Shown: positions 7,433 to 15,789, numbered from the stretch's first letter. The stretch: 64,000 bases of DNA from Paracoccaceae bacterium (GCA_020622085.1 JAHRYM010000002.1:935604-999603), one strand, 5' to 3'. Program-made: numbers and translations. The notes: generated by a model not told the origin, from the sequence alone.

Positions 7433-8752
7433 TTGTCCGAGTCTAGCAAAAAGACAGTAGTATCTCTCTTCTCCGGCGCGCTGGGGATGGATCTCGGCTT
7501 TGAGTTACAAGGGGATTTTGAGATTCTGGCTTGCGTGGAGCGCGAGCAGGCAGCTTGTGCGACGATCCAAGCGAACGTGGACAGTGGTAACTTCACCGGA
7601 AAGCCCAAGGTCTACTGTCGTGACATCTTCGAGTTTTCCCCAGAGGAACTGATGGCCGAGATCGGCTTGAAGCCCGGTCAACTCGACCTGCTAGTAGGCG
7701 GTCCTCCCTGCCAGTCGTTCAGCACGGCAGGACGACGGCAGTCGGTCCAGGATCGACGTGGCACTCTGCTTTGGAGATACCTAGAGTTTGTCGTCGCGCT
7801 GCGCCCTAAGGCATTCGTAATGGAGAATGTTCGCGGATTAATGTCGGCGGCGCTTTTTCATAGGCAGATTGCCGACCGTCCTGAAAAGGGCGGCACTGAA
7901 CTTTCCGACGATGAGCAACCCGGTTCAGTGATTGCAAAGTTTGCCGCAGACCTCAGCGAGCGCACCTGCGGTCAATACCATATCGACGCCTTCGAGGTGA
8001 ATTCCGCCAACTATGGTGCCCCGCAGATTCGGGAGCGGGTGGTCTTTATCGGCAATTCGTTCGGGGTAGAGGTTGAGTTTCCAAAGCCGACACATGGCGT
8101 CGAAGCGATTGACGATCAGGCTGATTTTTTCTCGCCTTCCACGGGCAATTTGAAGCCTTGGGCCACCCTACGCGATGCGATTGGCGACCTTCGGGAAGAA
8201 AAGCCAGAGTTGATGGATTTCAGCCCGCGCAAGAAGGGGTTTCTATCGCTTGTGCCCGAGGGTGGGAATTGGCGTTCCTTGCCTGTCGAGATTCAGCAGG
8301 AGTCAATGGGTAGGGCATGGCACGCCAAGGGTGGGCGTTCCGGCTGGTGGCGTCGCCTGAGTTGGGACTTCCCTTGCCCCACACTGGTCACGATGCCCAA
8401 CCATGCAAGCACCTCGCTGTGTCACCCCAACGAGGTTCGCGTGCTGTCCGTGCGCGAGTACGCCCGCGTGCAGGAGTTTCCAGATAGTTGGATTTTTGTC
8501 GGCAAGACCGCTGAGAAGTATTTGCAGATCGGTAACGCGGTTCCAGTGCGGCTGGGGCTGGTGACTGCATCTGTTGTGTCCAGATTGCTCGACGCGGCTG
8601 CGAACGGTTCCCTTGGACCAAGCTACCGACTGGCAACCGACGAGTTCCGACGCGTCTACATCAAGTCCCATGTGCGGACGCGGCGTTGGTTCAAGGCCGG
8701 TGAGGTATTCGCTGGAACAGAGGCTGACGACTTGGCCTATGCCGCTCAATAG
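7433..8752 (+). CDS. DNA (cytosine-5) methyltransferase of a type II restriction-modification system
   Basis: The m5C methyltransferase motifs are readable in order: motif I LFSGALGMDLGFE (SAM binding), motif IV GGPPCQSFS with the catalytic cysteine, motif VI MENVRG, motif VIII QIRERVVFIG and motif X QIGNAVPVRLG near the C-terminus. The target recognition domain lies between VIII and X. It protects the element's and host's DNA from the divergent endonuclease. TTG 7433 has AGGAG 10 nt upstream and gives MSESSKKTVVSLFSG; a GTG at 7400 lacks a ribosome site. Base use is less GC-rich than the host genes, in line with transfer. Confidence 0.93.
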   Translation: MSESSKKTVVSLFSGALGMDLGFELQGDFEILACVEREQAACATIQANVDSGNFTGKPKVYCRDIFEFSPEELMAEIGLKPGQLDLLVGGPPCQSFSTAGRRQSVQDRRGTLLWRYLEFVVALRPKAFVMENVRGLMSAALFHRQIADRPEKGGTELSDDEQPGSVIAKFAADLSERTCGQYHIDAFEVNSANYGAPQIRERVVFIGNSFGVEVEFPKPTHGVEAIDDQADFFSPSTGNLKPWATLRDAIGDLREEKPELMDFSPRKKGFLSLVPEGGNWRSLPVEIQQESMGRAWHAKGGRSGWWRRLSWDFPCPTLVTMPNHASTSLCHPNEVRVLSVREYARVQEFPDSWIFVGKTAEKYLQIGNAVPVRLGLVTASVVSRLLDAAANGSLGPSYRLATDEFRRVYIKSHVRTRRWFKAGEVFAGTEADDLAYAAQ

Positions 8753-8831
8753 GCTTCGCATCGCAGGCCGGTTTGCGGAAACAATCTCCGGTTGAGCAGC
8801 CCCGGTGACGGGTCGTAACGTAGTGGTATGG

Positions 8832-8845
8832 GGTATCTAGATACC
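8832..8845. promoter_or_regulatory. 14-bp perfect palindrome upstream of the DUF3489 gene
   Basis: GGTATCTAGATACC is a perfect palindrome, 24 bp before ATG 8870. It sits where the promoter or 5' leader of the following gene should be and is a good operator candidate for a dimeric regulator. No regulator for it can be named. Confidence 0.5.
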
Positions 8846-8869
8846 TCTCCATCAACGGAGTGACACGAC

Positions 8870-9610
8870 ATGACCACCGATAACACCAGCGCACCCACCC
8901 TTCGCGAAGTCGTCCAGAAGATGACCCCGCTCGAAAAGGCCGTGACCGTCGCGCACCTCGACGCCGGGATGGAATGTAACGGCGCGGAAACGCTCGACGC
9001 CATGTTGAGCGACAACATGACCTTTGCCGACGTGGCCGAGATTGCCCAGCGCACCGGCCTGACGAAGAAGCAAGTGCAAGGCGTAATCGCCTCGCTCTCG
9101 TCGAAAGGCATTCTGTCTGTTGGCAACGAAAAGCCGAACAGGCAACCCGGTGTGGATCAGGTGCTGACCGACTGGGGCTTGTCTGTCGCCTTTGATCTGC
9201 TGGCCGAAGGCATCGAGGCGAAGGCGACGATCAAGCCTGCGAAGGGCAAGAAGGTCGAAAAGGCGAAACCGGCTCCGAAGGCCAAAGCCGAACGCAAGAC
9301 GGATGACCGCCTGATCGTCGAACCGGCCAAGGATATGGCCGCTGTGAAGCCGATCCGGGAAGGCACGAAGCGGCACGCGATGGTTGTTGCCCTGACGAAG
9401 GGCTGCACTCTCGAAGAACTCGCGGCTGTGACGGGCTGGCGCCGGGACGTGGCATCATCCGCGCTTTACACCGACATGCGGGCCGCAGGTTACGGCGTGC
9501 GGCGTGAGGCTGGCGTTCTGCGCCTCGTGCTGCCCGCGTTCTTGAAGCGCCCGGCAATCGGAGAGAAGGGCCGCGCACAAGGCGAAGTCCTGCTCGCCGC
9601 CTGCAAGTAA
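8870..9610 (+). CDS. DUF3489-domain protein
   Basis: A 246-residue protein. The C-terminal part (about 165-230, from REGTKRHAMVVALTKGCT through WRRDVASSALYTDM) matches the DUF3489 pattern seen in proteobacterial accessory regions, which looks like a winged-helix or HTH unit. The N-terminal half has a second possible HTH (FADVAEIAQRTGLTKKQVQGVI), and a Lys/Ala/Pro-rich linker joins the two. Together they suggest a DNA-binding protein; its role is unknown. ATG 8870 follows the 8832-8845 palindrome. Confidence 0.72.
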   Translation: MTTDNTSAPTLREVVQKMTPLEKAVTVAHLDAGMECNGAETLDAMLSDNMTFADVAEIAQRTGLTKKQVQGVIASLSSKGILSVGNEKPNRQPGVDQVLTDWGLSVAFDLLAEGIEAKATIKPAKGKKVEKAKPAPKAKAERKTDDRLIVEPAKDMAAVKPIREGTKRHAMVVALTKGCTLEELAAVTGWRRDVASSALYTDMRAAGYGVRREAGVLRLVLPAFLKRPAIGEKGRAQGEVLLAACK

Positions 9611-9632
9611 TCCCGAAACACTGATCGGGAGG

Positions 9633-9656
9633 GGGCCGTCCGAGAGGGCGGCCCTT
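9633..9656 (+). terminator. Stem-loop after the DUF3489 gene
   Basis: GGGCCGTCC (9633-9641) pairs with GGGCGGCCC (9646-9654) over 9 bp, including one G-T pair, around a GAGA loop. Only two T follow, and the next gene starts at 9665, so this may be a weak terminator or attenuator rather than a full stop. Confidence 0.5.
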
Positions 9657-9664
9657 CTGATTCC

Positions 9665-11014
9665 ATGAAGCATGTCTTTCCAGATCAGGAGGCCATTCGC
9701 TGGGCCTCGTCGTCGGTCCCTGACCGGCTGTCCGCGCGTTCGATCCGCGCGCCTTGGCTCGGTTTCGCGCTGCTGCTTGTAGCAGCGTCGCCGCTCCTGT
9801 TTCCGCCGCTGGCATGGCTGCTGGTTCCGGCATTTCTCGCCGTGCTGATCCTGCGGGCGGCTGCGCTGTTCAGTTGGCAGGACGTGACCGACCCTGATCC
9901 TGTGCAATGGCCGCGCCTGACCGTCCTCTTGCCAGTCTATCGCGAGCCAGCAGTCATAGCGGACCTTGCCAACGCAATGCGCGCCCTTGACTACCCTTCT
10001 CTAGAAATCGTGCTGCTCGTCGAAGACGACGACCACGCGACGCGCGCGGCCCTCGACTTCTGGCCATTTCAGGTTCTTGTCGTCCCTGATGGCAGGCCGC
10101 GGACAAAGCCCCGTGCCGTGAACTACGGCCTGTTGCACACTCGCGGCGAGATCGTCGTGGTGTTCGATGCAGAGGACAGACCCGCGCCGGATCAGCCAAA
10201 GCGCGCCGTTGCCCGCATGATCGAAACCGGCGCGGCAGTCGTGCAAGGCGTCCTGGCCTGTGATCATGACGGGCCGTTGATCACCCGGCTCTGGACCTTG
10301 GAGTATGCCGTTCTCTTTCGCGGTGTGCTGCCGTTTCTGAGCCGGTTCGGCTTGCCCTACCTTCTGGGCGGAACCAGCCAATACCTTCGCCGGGATGCAC
10401 TGTTGGCCGTTGGTGCGTTCGATGCCCACAACGTCACGGAGGACGCAGACCTTGCTGTGCGCCTTGCGCGGGCTGGCTACACGTCGTCCGTCGTGCTGGC
10501 CGTGACCGGCGAGGAAGCGCCCGTATCTGTCGCGGCGTGGCTGCATCAACGATCCCGCTGGCTTAAGGGATTCTGCCAGACGACACTTGTCCACGGGCTG
10601 CTGCGCCCGGTTGATCGTTGGACGCCCCCGATGCGCCTTCGTGATCGTCTGGCGCTCGCTGTGCAGTTGCCGGTTCAACTGCTGTGCATCGCCTCCCATC
10701 CTGTGGGCATGGCCGTCGCCGTCAGTGATCCGCACGGGCCGCTCGCCGTCCTGCTCGTGTCTGGCTACCTACTGACCATTGTCACTTTCGCCGTTGCCGC
10801 CCGTCGCATCGGTCGACCCATGCGCGATGCGCTGGCCCTGCCGCTTTACTCCTTCCTGCATACAGCCGCTCTCGCAATCGCCGTTGTCGAATTGATCACG
10901 GCCCCGGCCTACTGGCGGAAAACCCGGCACTGCATCGTGGACCCGAAGGCCCGGTTGCAGCCACCGGGCAGCACCACCGATGTTGCGACGCAACAACGGA
11001 GGCATGTCGCATGA
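9665..11014 (+). CDS. Membrane-bound family 2 glycosyltransferase
   Basis: A 449-residue processive-type GT2 enzyme. Two hydrophobic segments (about 30-70) precede the cytoplasmic catalytic domain, which shows LPVYREPAVI, the acidic VEDDD, VVFDAEDRPAPD (DxD-like metal site), TEDADLAVRL (ED) and QRSRWLKG (QxxRW). Three or four hydrophobic segments follow from about 340. The layout is like cellulose synthase-type enzymes, but substrate and product are unknown. Its stop overlaps the next gene's start by 4 bp (ATGA), so the two are cotranslated. As cargo it could alter the host surface. Confidence 0.85.
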   Translation: MKHVFPDQEAIRWASSSVPDRLSARSIRAPWLGFALLLVAASPLLFPPLAWLLVPAFLAVLILRAAALFSWQDVTDPDPVQWPRLTVLLPVYREPAVIADLANAMRALDYPSLEIVLLVEDDDHATRAALDFWPFQVLVVPDGRPRTKPRAVNYGLLHTRGEIVVVFDAEDRPAPDQPKRAVARMIETGAAVVQGVLACDHDGPLITRLWTLEYAVLFRGVLPFLSRFGLPYLLGGTSQYLRRDALLAVGAFDAHNVTEDADLAVRLARAGYTSSVVLAVTGEEAPVSVAAWLHQRSRWLKGFCQTTLVHGLLRPVDRWTPPMRLRDRLALAVQLPVQLLCIASHPVGMAVAVSDPHGPLAVLLVSGYLLTIVTFAVAARRIGRPMRDALALPLYSFLHTAALAIAVVELITAPAYWRKTRHCIVDPKARLQPPGSTTDVATQQRRHVA

Positions 11015-12024
11015 CCGAGACGATCACCCTTACTGCTGCCCAGATTGACGCTGGCCGGGTCGCTGCAATGGTCCGGACGCCAACATGGCAGCCAACCCCC
11101 GCCGAAGGCATCGAACTCGCGCGGCAGTTGTTCGAGGAAGGGGGCCGCTTCGGGCCGTGGAACGAGGCGGTGCGCGTCGGTCGCCTGATTGGTAAGCACG
11201 GGGATCAGGTCTGGGAGCGCTACAGGATGGGCGAGCTTGGCTTGCCAACCAAATGCGTGACGCGGGCAAAGGCCTTCGCCGCTGGCCGGATGAGCTACAT
11301 CGACGCAAAGGGCGTCGAAAGATATGTGAACGACAACGCCTGCACCACACTGCCCTATGAAAGGGCACTGATGGACAATCTCAGGACCAAGTTCGACGGG
11401 GTCACGAAGTCGACGCTTGCCTTGCTGATGGCCGCTGAATGTCCTTGCTGCGGCATTCAACTGACACGCGGCGACCATTGGGCGGCGGCATCATTCGATC
11501 ACCTTGTTCCGGGGGAAAGGGCGCTATCGAACGCGCGGCTGCTCTGTCGGGGCTGCAACACGACCAAGCTGGACGCGACGCCTGAGCAGTTGCGTCGGGT
11601 TGCAGACTGGATGGCGCTTTCGCCTTTGCAGATGCAGGAGCGTGCCGCACTGCTGCCGCAGATCGAAGGGTTCCGGCTGAACGGTTGGGATGGCCGCAAG
11701 CAACTTCTCGCCATGAAGAAGTATGCGGCCAAGAAGGCGGGCGTCTCCTTCGATCTGCGGTTCGAGGATATTGCGTGGCCGCGCCTGTGCCCCGTCTTGG
11801 GTTTGGATTTTCTCCTGCCCGGCAGCGACGGGGTCGAACGCAAAGGACCGAAACGCAACTCCCTGTCCTTTGACCGCATTGACCCGAACGAGGGCTATGT
11901 TGCTGGAAACGTCGTCCTCGTGTCTCACCTCGCCAATTCGATCATGGGCAACGCGACCTCCCCCGACCGGGTGCGCCTAGTCGCGGACTGGTTCGAGCGC
12001 GAATTGCAAGCAGCGCGTCGCTAA
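11011..12024 (+). CDS. HNH endonuclease-like protein with two HNH-type modules
   Basis: A 337-residue protein. The first module (about 145-190) has CPCCG, SFDHLVP and LLCRGCNTTK, a zinc-bound HNH nuclease core. The second (about 255-310) has LCPVLGLDF, NSLSFDRIDPNEGYV and GNVVLVSHLANSI, a typical phage HNH or endonuclease VII-like ending, but without the second cysteine pair. The ATGA overlap couples it to the glycosyltransferase. It could be a homing, packaging or anti-phage nuclease; the presence of a terminase in the element makes a DNA-packaging role possible. The role is inferred. Confidence 0.8.
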   Translation: MTETITLTAAQIDAGRVAAMVRTPTWQPTPAEGIELARQLFEEGGRFGPWNEAVRVGRLIGKHGDQVWERYRMGELGLPTKCVTRAKAFAAGRMSYIDAKGVERYVNDNACTTLPYERALMDNLRTKFDGVTKSTLALLMAAECPCCGIQLTRGDHWAAASFDHLVPGERALSNARLLCRGCNTTKLDATPEQLRRVADWMALSPLQMQERAALLPQIEGFRLNGWDGRKQLLAMKKYAAKKAGVSFDLRFEDIAWPRLCPVLGLDFLLPGSDGVERKGPKRNSLSFDRIDPNEGYVAGNVVLVSHLANSIMGNATSPDRVRLVADWFERELQAARR

Positions 12025-12064
12025 GGCGGTTTGAGGCGCAGCGGGCACATGGGCAGGGCAACGG

Positions 12065-12094
12065 CCCAGAATGCCCAGCGCTGCCCAAGCTGGC
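12065..12094. repeat. 30-bp direct repeat, copy A (left of the packaging operon)
   Basis: This copy matches 16677-16706 at 29 of 30 positions in the same orientation. It contains the dyad CCAGC-N9-GCTGG. The two copies bracket the whole minus-strand operon 12167-16439, lying just outside its last stop and upstream of its first start. Confidence 0.8.
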
Positions 12095-12166
12095 TGCGGC
12101 TCTCGGGCGGTTCGTTGGGCAATGACGGGCACGACGATCACGAGCGAGGCGAGAGCAGGCGGTTTT

Positions 12167-12877
12167 CTAGAAGAACCCCTGCAACTTCCGCACCTCCATG
12201 GACCGCGAACTCAGATGCGTTTCCCCCAGCAGTGCGAGCGCGGCGGCAATCGCTGTGTCCGAGTGATGGCCTTTACCGCCGCCTTGGAGGACCGGGTTCC
12301 CTGCGCTCGTGAAGGTCAACTCGAAGGCCGCGATTTCCTGCAACAACTGGTCCCGTCCCGGCAGATCGTGGGCAATGACGCAGGAGCCGTTTTCGATCTG
12401 GGTCGCGAGGTTTTCCAGAAGCAGGTTCTTGCTGCACGTCACCTTTGACCCGTCCCGCGTGATCGTCGAGCCAGCCGTGATCGTGACGCCGGTGCAGCGC
12501 ACAGATGCTTGATGAAAGAGCGACACCACAGGTCCGCCCATGCCGCTTGCATCGCACAGCAGGTTCCAGTGCCTGAGTTTGCGGAGCCGCGCGACAACCA
12601 TGTCCACAAGGTCCGTGTAGTCCAGGTTCTTCACGGTCTCCGTGTAAACGATGGAGTATTGCGGCTGGGTCAGCTTCTGCTCGAACCCCCGGCCTGTGAA
12701 GTACGGCTTTGACTCAGCCTTGATGATGCAGAGCGCGGAGGGGTCCGAGTAGCGGCCCACGTCAAGACCCACGGAAAACCTGCGGAAACCGACTGCCTGA
12801 TACATGGCGACCGCAGGGTCAGCCGAGGACGGCAGGACGAGCGAACCGTCGTCGCGTTCGATGATCTCAGAGGACAA
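12167..12877 (-). CDS. Terminase large subunit, nuclease polypeptide
   Basis: About 236 residues with an RNase H-like terminase nuclease pattern: an early acidic strand SVGLDVGRYSDPSA (D39), a middle LLCDASGMG, and the C-terminal HSDTAIAAALAL. These would cut concatemeric DNA during packaging. It has no ATPase domain; that is encoded by the gene just upstream. I start at TTG 12877, which has GGAGA 7 nt upstream and overlaps the ATPase stop by 11 bp. A longer open frame to 13027 is not credible because it reads antisense-like Ser/Arg/Pro-rich sequence. Confidence 0.82.
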   Translation of the reverse strand: MSSEIIERDDGSLVLPSSADPAVAMYQAVGFRRFSVGLDVGRYSDPSALCIIKAESKPYFTGRGFEQKLTQPQYSIVYTETVKNLDYTDLVDMVVARLRKLRHWNLLCDASGMGGPVVSLFHQASVRCTGVTITAGSTITRDGSKVTCSKNLLLENLATQIENGSCVIAHDLPGRDQLLQEIAAFELTFTSAGNPVLQGGGKGHHSDTAIAAALALLGETHLSSRSMEVRKLQGFF

Positions 12878-13640
12878 GGGCTTTCTCCGTGTTGTCGGTC
12901 GCGCGGGACAGGGTGTCCCATGAAATGAGTTGGGTGCCGTTGCCGGATAGAAACTCGCAGAGGTGTTCTTGCCGGAACCGGAAATCGGCCATGAAGCGCC
13001 GGTCATACTCGACCTTCGAGAGAACATCCGGGCGCATCGAGTCCACAGAACGCGCGAAGATGATCCGGGCTTTCTTCTCCGAGAACACCTCCCAGAAGAA
13101 ACCCTGCCGCCCGTTCGGCGTCGAGATCATCAGGGTTCTGCCCGTGCTGCGCCTCATGGGCAGAAGCGCCGTGATCGCCTCGTCCTCGTGGAAGGCCGCC
13201 TCGTCCAGAATCAGTGTGTCGCAGGTCATGCCGCGCGCGTTGTCGGTGGCCGGGATAGAAATGATCCGGCCCCCGTTCATCGTTTCGATTTCCGTCTGAA
13301 CCTGCCGCACGACCTTTGGCGCAAAGGGGTCCGCGTTCTTGAACTCGACAACGCGGCGCAGCAATTCCGTGCTCTGGCGCAGTGACGGGCAGGCAATCAG
13401 AACCGTCTTGCCCCTCGTCGCATCATCCCAAGCCAGTGCGGCGATTGCTGTTGACTTGCCGATCTGGCGCGATGCGACGCAGCAGAGCATCGCGTCTTGC
13501 GGATCGTTCGCGGGGTCAGAGCGCAGGATTTCCACCTGAAAGGGATCAGGTTCCCCGATGGCCGCGCGAAACCGTTCCACGGGATCAAGGCTGACCGTCA
13601 GGCCCGCAAGGAAGTCCCGGACGTTTGCCGCAACCGTCAT
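12867..13640 (-). CDS. Terminase large subunit, ATPase polypeptide
   Basis: A 257-residue packaging motor ATPase. Walker A is ASRQIGKST at 56-64, Walker B with catalytic glutamate is LILDEAAF at about 143-150, and the coupling motif MISTPNG is at 171-177. The protein ends about where the nuclease domain of a normal one-chain terminase would begin. The nuclease follows as a separate overlapping gene. It overlaps the small-subunit-like gene upstream by 4 bp. Confidence 0.88.
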   Translation of the reverse strand: MTVAANVRDFLAGLTVSLDPVERFRAAIGEPDPFQVEILRSDPANDPQDAMLCCVASRQIGKSTAIAALAWDDATRGKTVLIACPSLRQSTELLRRVVEFKNADPFAPKVVRQVQTEIETMNGGRIISIPATDNARGMTCDTLILDEAAFHEDEAITALLPMRRSTGRTLMISTPNGRQGFFWEVFSEKKARIIFARSVDSMRPDVLSKVEYDRRFMADFRFRQEHLCEFLSGNGTQLISWDTLSRATDNTEKALVL

Positions 13641-14197
13641 CCGGGCAGGCCCTTCGGATTGACGACTTTCAGTCGCCCCATTTCCGTGAGGAAGTCGGCC
13701 TTCGCGTCCGGGTGGCGTTCGAGGACTGCCAGAATCACCCGGCGCAGTTCGAGGAAGGCCGGGCTTTCATGCAGGCCGAACGTGATTTCCACCTTCTTGC
13801 TCAGCTTGCCCTGCATCTCGCTCAGCGCCATGAGCGCCTGCCGAAGCTCTTTCAGGGTGCCAAGCTGCAAGATGCGGTCTTCGTCGCCCTTGGCCGCGTC
13901 GAGCAGGGCTTTCAGTTCGCGCAGGACAAACTTGAGGTCTTTGTCGGTGTCAGCACCGAGTTCGTTGACGAGGTCCGCATTCTGCATCGCGGCGGCGATC
14001 TTGGAATCGTGCGCCGCGCGGGCGATGATCTCAAGGCGTTCTTCCTCCTTGACGGTCGCCATGTATCGACCGACCGACGTGTCAGCGATCCCAAGGTCTT
14101 TCGACACCTGCCACATCGACCGGCGTCCGAGAACAATGTCCCGGACAATCTCGTCGCGCTTGGCCTGCGGCATCAGGTCGATCTTCGACTTGGGCAT
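13637..14197 (-). CDS. Terminase small-subunit-like protein
   Basis: A 186-residue protein. The N-terminus holds a helix-turn-helix (about 18-48, with SMWQVSKDLGIADTSVGRYM), followed by a long helical, charged region. This layout and the position directly before the terminase ATPase (4-bp overlap) fit a small terminase subunit that recognises the DNA packaging site. In phage-inducible islands the small terminase redirects packaging to island DNA. The assignment rests on context and HTH only. Confidence 0.65.
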   Translation of the reverse strand: MPKSKIDLMPQAKRDEIVRDIVLGRRSMWQVSKDLGIADTSVGRYMATVKEEERLEIIARAAHDSKIAAAMQNADLVNELGADTDKDLKFVLRELKALLDAAKGDEDRILQLGTLKELRQALMALSEMQGKLSKKVEITFGLHESPAFLELRRVILAVLERHPDAKADFLTEMGRLKVVNPKGLPG

Positions 14198-14200
14198 CGG

Positions 14201-14851
14201 TCAGGCCTCGCCGCCCGCGTTCGCCGCCCGCTCCATGAGGTCAAACTTCGTGCGCGCATGGCCGGGCAGATCGTCCGGGGTGTGGAAGGTCTTGATCGTG
14301 TAGCCCTCGCGTTCAGCGGCGAGGCGACGTTGCACAAGGCCGTTGCCGGTCTGCATGTCGGCCCGGACATACCGGACGCGCTCGTGCTCGTCGTCGAAGG
14401 TGAAGACCTTGGTCGGAGCAACTTCACGCTTGCCCGTGTTGCGCCGGGTCGGGTCTTCGCTGGCTTCGATCACGCGCAGAGGCACACCGCGTTTCTCGGC
14501 CTGCTGTTTCGCCTCACGGTACTTGACCGGGTCGCGGGCATCATCGCGCGACAGATAGACGCCGGGTTCGGACTGCGAGCCGCCCAAGATCAACTTTCCC
14601 GTGGCATCGCGCGTGAAGTTCGCGGCCTTCAAGGCCCGTTCGCGCTGATCGACTTCAAGCTGGGCCAGCAGCTTGTCCACGGAGGACAGCGCCGTGTCCT
14701 TTTCGCGGGTCACGTCCTTCTTCTCGTCCAGAATCTTGCTGTTGAAGGCGTGCAGATCGTCGAGGCGCTTCTGCTGGGCCGTCACGGTCTGGGTCAGAGT
14801 CGTGACTTGCTGAATGAGCGCTTGCAGTGCGGCTGTCGTGTCGTCGGGCAT
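14201..14851 (-). CDS. Unknown element protein with N-terminal coiled coil
   Basis: A 216-residue protein that I do not recognise. Residues 5 to about 75 have a heptad-like pattern (ALQALIQQVTTLTQTV and following) typical of a coiled coil; the rest is hydrophilic and mixed alpha/beta. It is the first gene after the internal terminator at 14868-14905 and ends 4 bp before the small-terminase-like gene, so it belongs to the packaging operon. I start at ATG 14851 (GAGAGG upstream). A scaffold-like role is possible but unproven. Confidence 0.62.
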   Translation of the reverse strand: MPDDTTAALQALIQQVTTLTQTVTAQQKRLDDLHAFNSKILDEKKDVTREKDTALSSVDKLLAQLEVDQRERALKAANFTRDATGKLILGGSQSEPGVYLSRDDARDPVKYREAKQQAEKRGVPLRVIEASEDPTRRNTGKREVAPTKVFTFDDEHERVRYVRADMQTGNGLVQRRLAAEREGYTIKTFHTPDDLPGHARTKFDLMERAANAGGEA

Positions 14852-14867
14852 TCGTTCGATCCTCTCT

Positions 14868-14905
14868 CGAAACAAAAACGGCGGGGCTTCCGAGCGCCCC
14901 GCCGT
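14868..14905 (-). terminator. Intrinsic terminator or attenuator inside the minus-strand operon
   Basis: A perfect 10-bp stem, ACGGCGGGGC (14878-14887) and its complement (14896-14905), with an 8-nt loop. On the minus strand it is followed by TTTTTGTTTC. It lies between the small-protein genes and the packaging genes, so it may let the element make the packaging proteins only under certain conditions. Confidence 0.75.
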
Positions 14906-15016
14906 CTCCGTTTCATCACACAGAGAGGAACGCGAACACCGCCCGCCTATGAATGAACGATAAGGCGATGGAATCGCGACCAAAACCGGACGAATGAGGT
15001 GGAAGCGGATTGGACC

Positions 15017-15568
15017 TTATTCCGCTGCCGCGATTCCATAGAGCCAGTCGTCCGCAGGGTCGCGAGGCGGGCAGAGCCAAGGCTTCGCTGCTTTCTTCGA
15101 TGCAGAAACCCGTCCAGTGGTTTGTTCGGGCTTCGCTGGCTGTCGGGCAACGGGCTTGGGCACGATTGCGGGCGCTATTGGCCGTGGCTTGCGCACGATC
15201 ACAGGGGCAGGTCGGACTGGTGGTGCAGGGGCAGGTGTTGCCGCCTTTCTTGGCCGGTGTTCCGCCCAGAGTGCTCGGGCTTTTTCGAGGCCTTGACCGC
15301 GAATCTGACCATAGGCCGGGAGGTCTGCACCGTCGAGGATGGCAACGATGTTCTCGCGCACGGTCTCCGGGTCGCGGTCGATCACGAGGCACACTTCGGC
15401 GCGCATGTGCGCCCATGGCCCAGACCTATTCGTGAGAAACAGCAGGGCTTCCGTCCGGTTGCGCTTTGCTTCCTCAGCGCCCCCAGCGGCGGAATCCGTG
15501 AAAAGGTCTGCGACGGCCTGACGAAGGACCGCCTGATAGAGTTGCGTTTCCTCATAGGCAACTGTCAC
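15017..15568 (-). CDS. Unknown element protein with a proline-rich linker
   Basis: About 183 residues, not recognised. Residues 1-100 are helical with a conserved-looking stretch ALLFLTNRSGPWAHMRAEVC; residues 110-150 are a Pro/Ala/Val/Lys-rich linker; the C-terminus ends in CPPRDPADDWLYG. GTG 15568 overlaps the stop of the upstream gene (GTGA), which is why I prefer it to the upstream TTG codons. No membrane segment is seen. Confidence 0.6.
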   Translation of the reverse strand: MTVAYEETQLYQAVLRQAVADLFTDSAAGGAEEAKRNRTEALLFLTNRSGPWAHMRAEVCLVIDRDPETVRENIVAILDGADLPAYGQIRGQGLEKARALWAEHRPRKAATPAPAPPVRPAPVIVRKPRPIAPAIVPKPVARQPAKPEQTTGRVSASKKAAKPWLCPPRDPADDWLYGIAAAE

Positions 15569-15789
15569 CAAGGGCAACCCTCCGGGCGTTCCCAGATGTC
15601 TAGGTGATGGATGGTCTGGGCGAAGATGAAGCGGTCAGCTTCTGCGCGCTGGGCTGCGGTCGTCGTCTTTTGCCAACGGCAGTAGACCGTCTGAGGGGTC
15701 AGGCTTTGGTCAGGGGTCCAGACAGCGACAACATCAAGGCCGCGTTCGCGCAGGAGGTTGGCTGTCAGGTCGAGTGCGCGCCAAGTCAT
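15565..15789 (-). CDS. Small unknown protein, paralogue of the gene at 15985-16179
   Basis: A 74-residue protein. It shares a pattern with the product of 15985-16179: RERGLDVVAV, then a short variable part, then a W-Q/H-x-x-T segment followed by an A-x-RAEAD-like helix. This suggests duplication of a small domain of unknown function. It overlaps both neighbours by 4 bp, so translation is coupled along the operon. Confidence 0.55.
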   Translation of the reverse strand: MTWRALDLTANLLRERGLDVVAVWTPDQSLTPQTVYCRWQKTTTAAQRAEADRFIFAQTIHHLDIWERPEGCPW

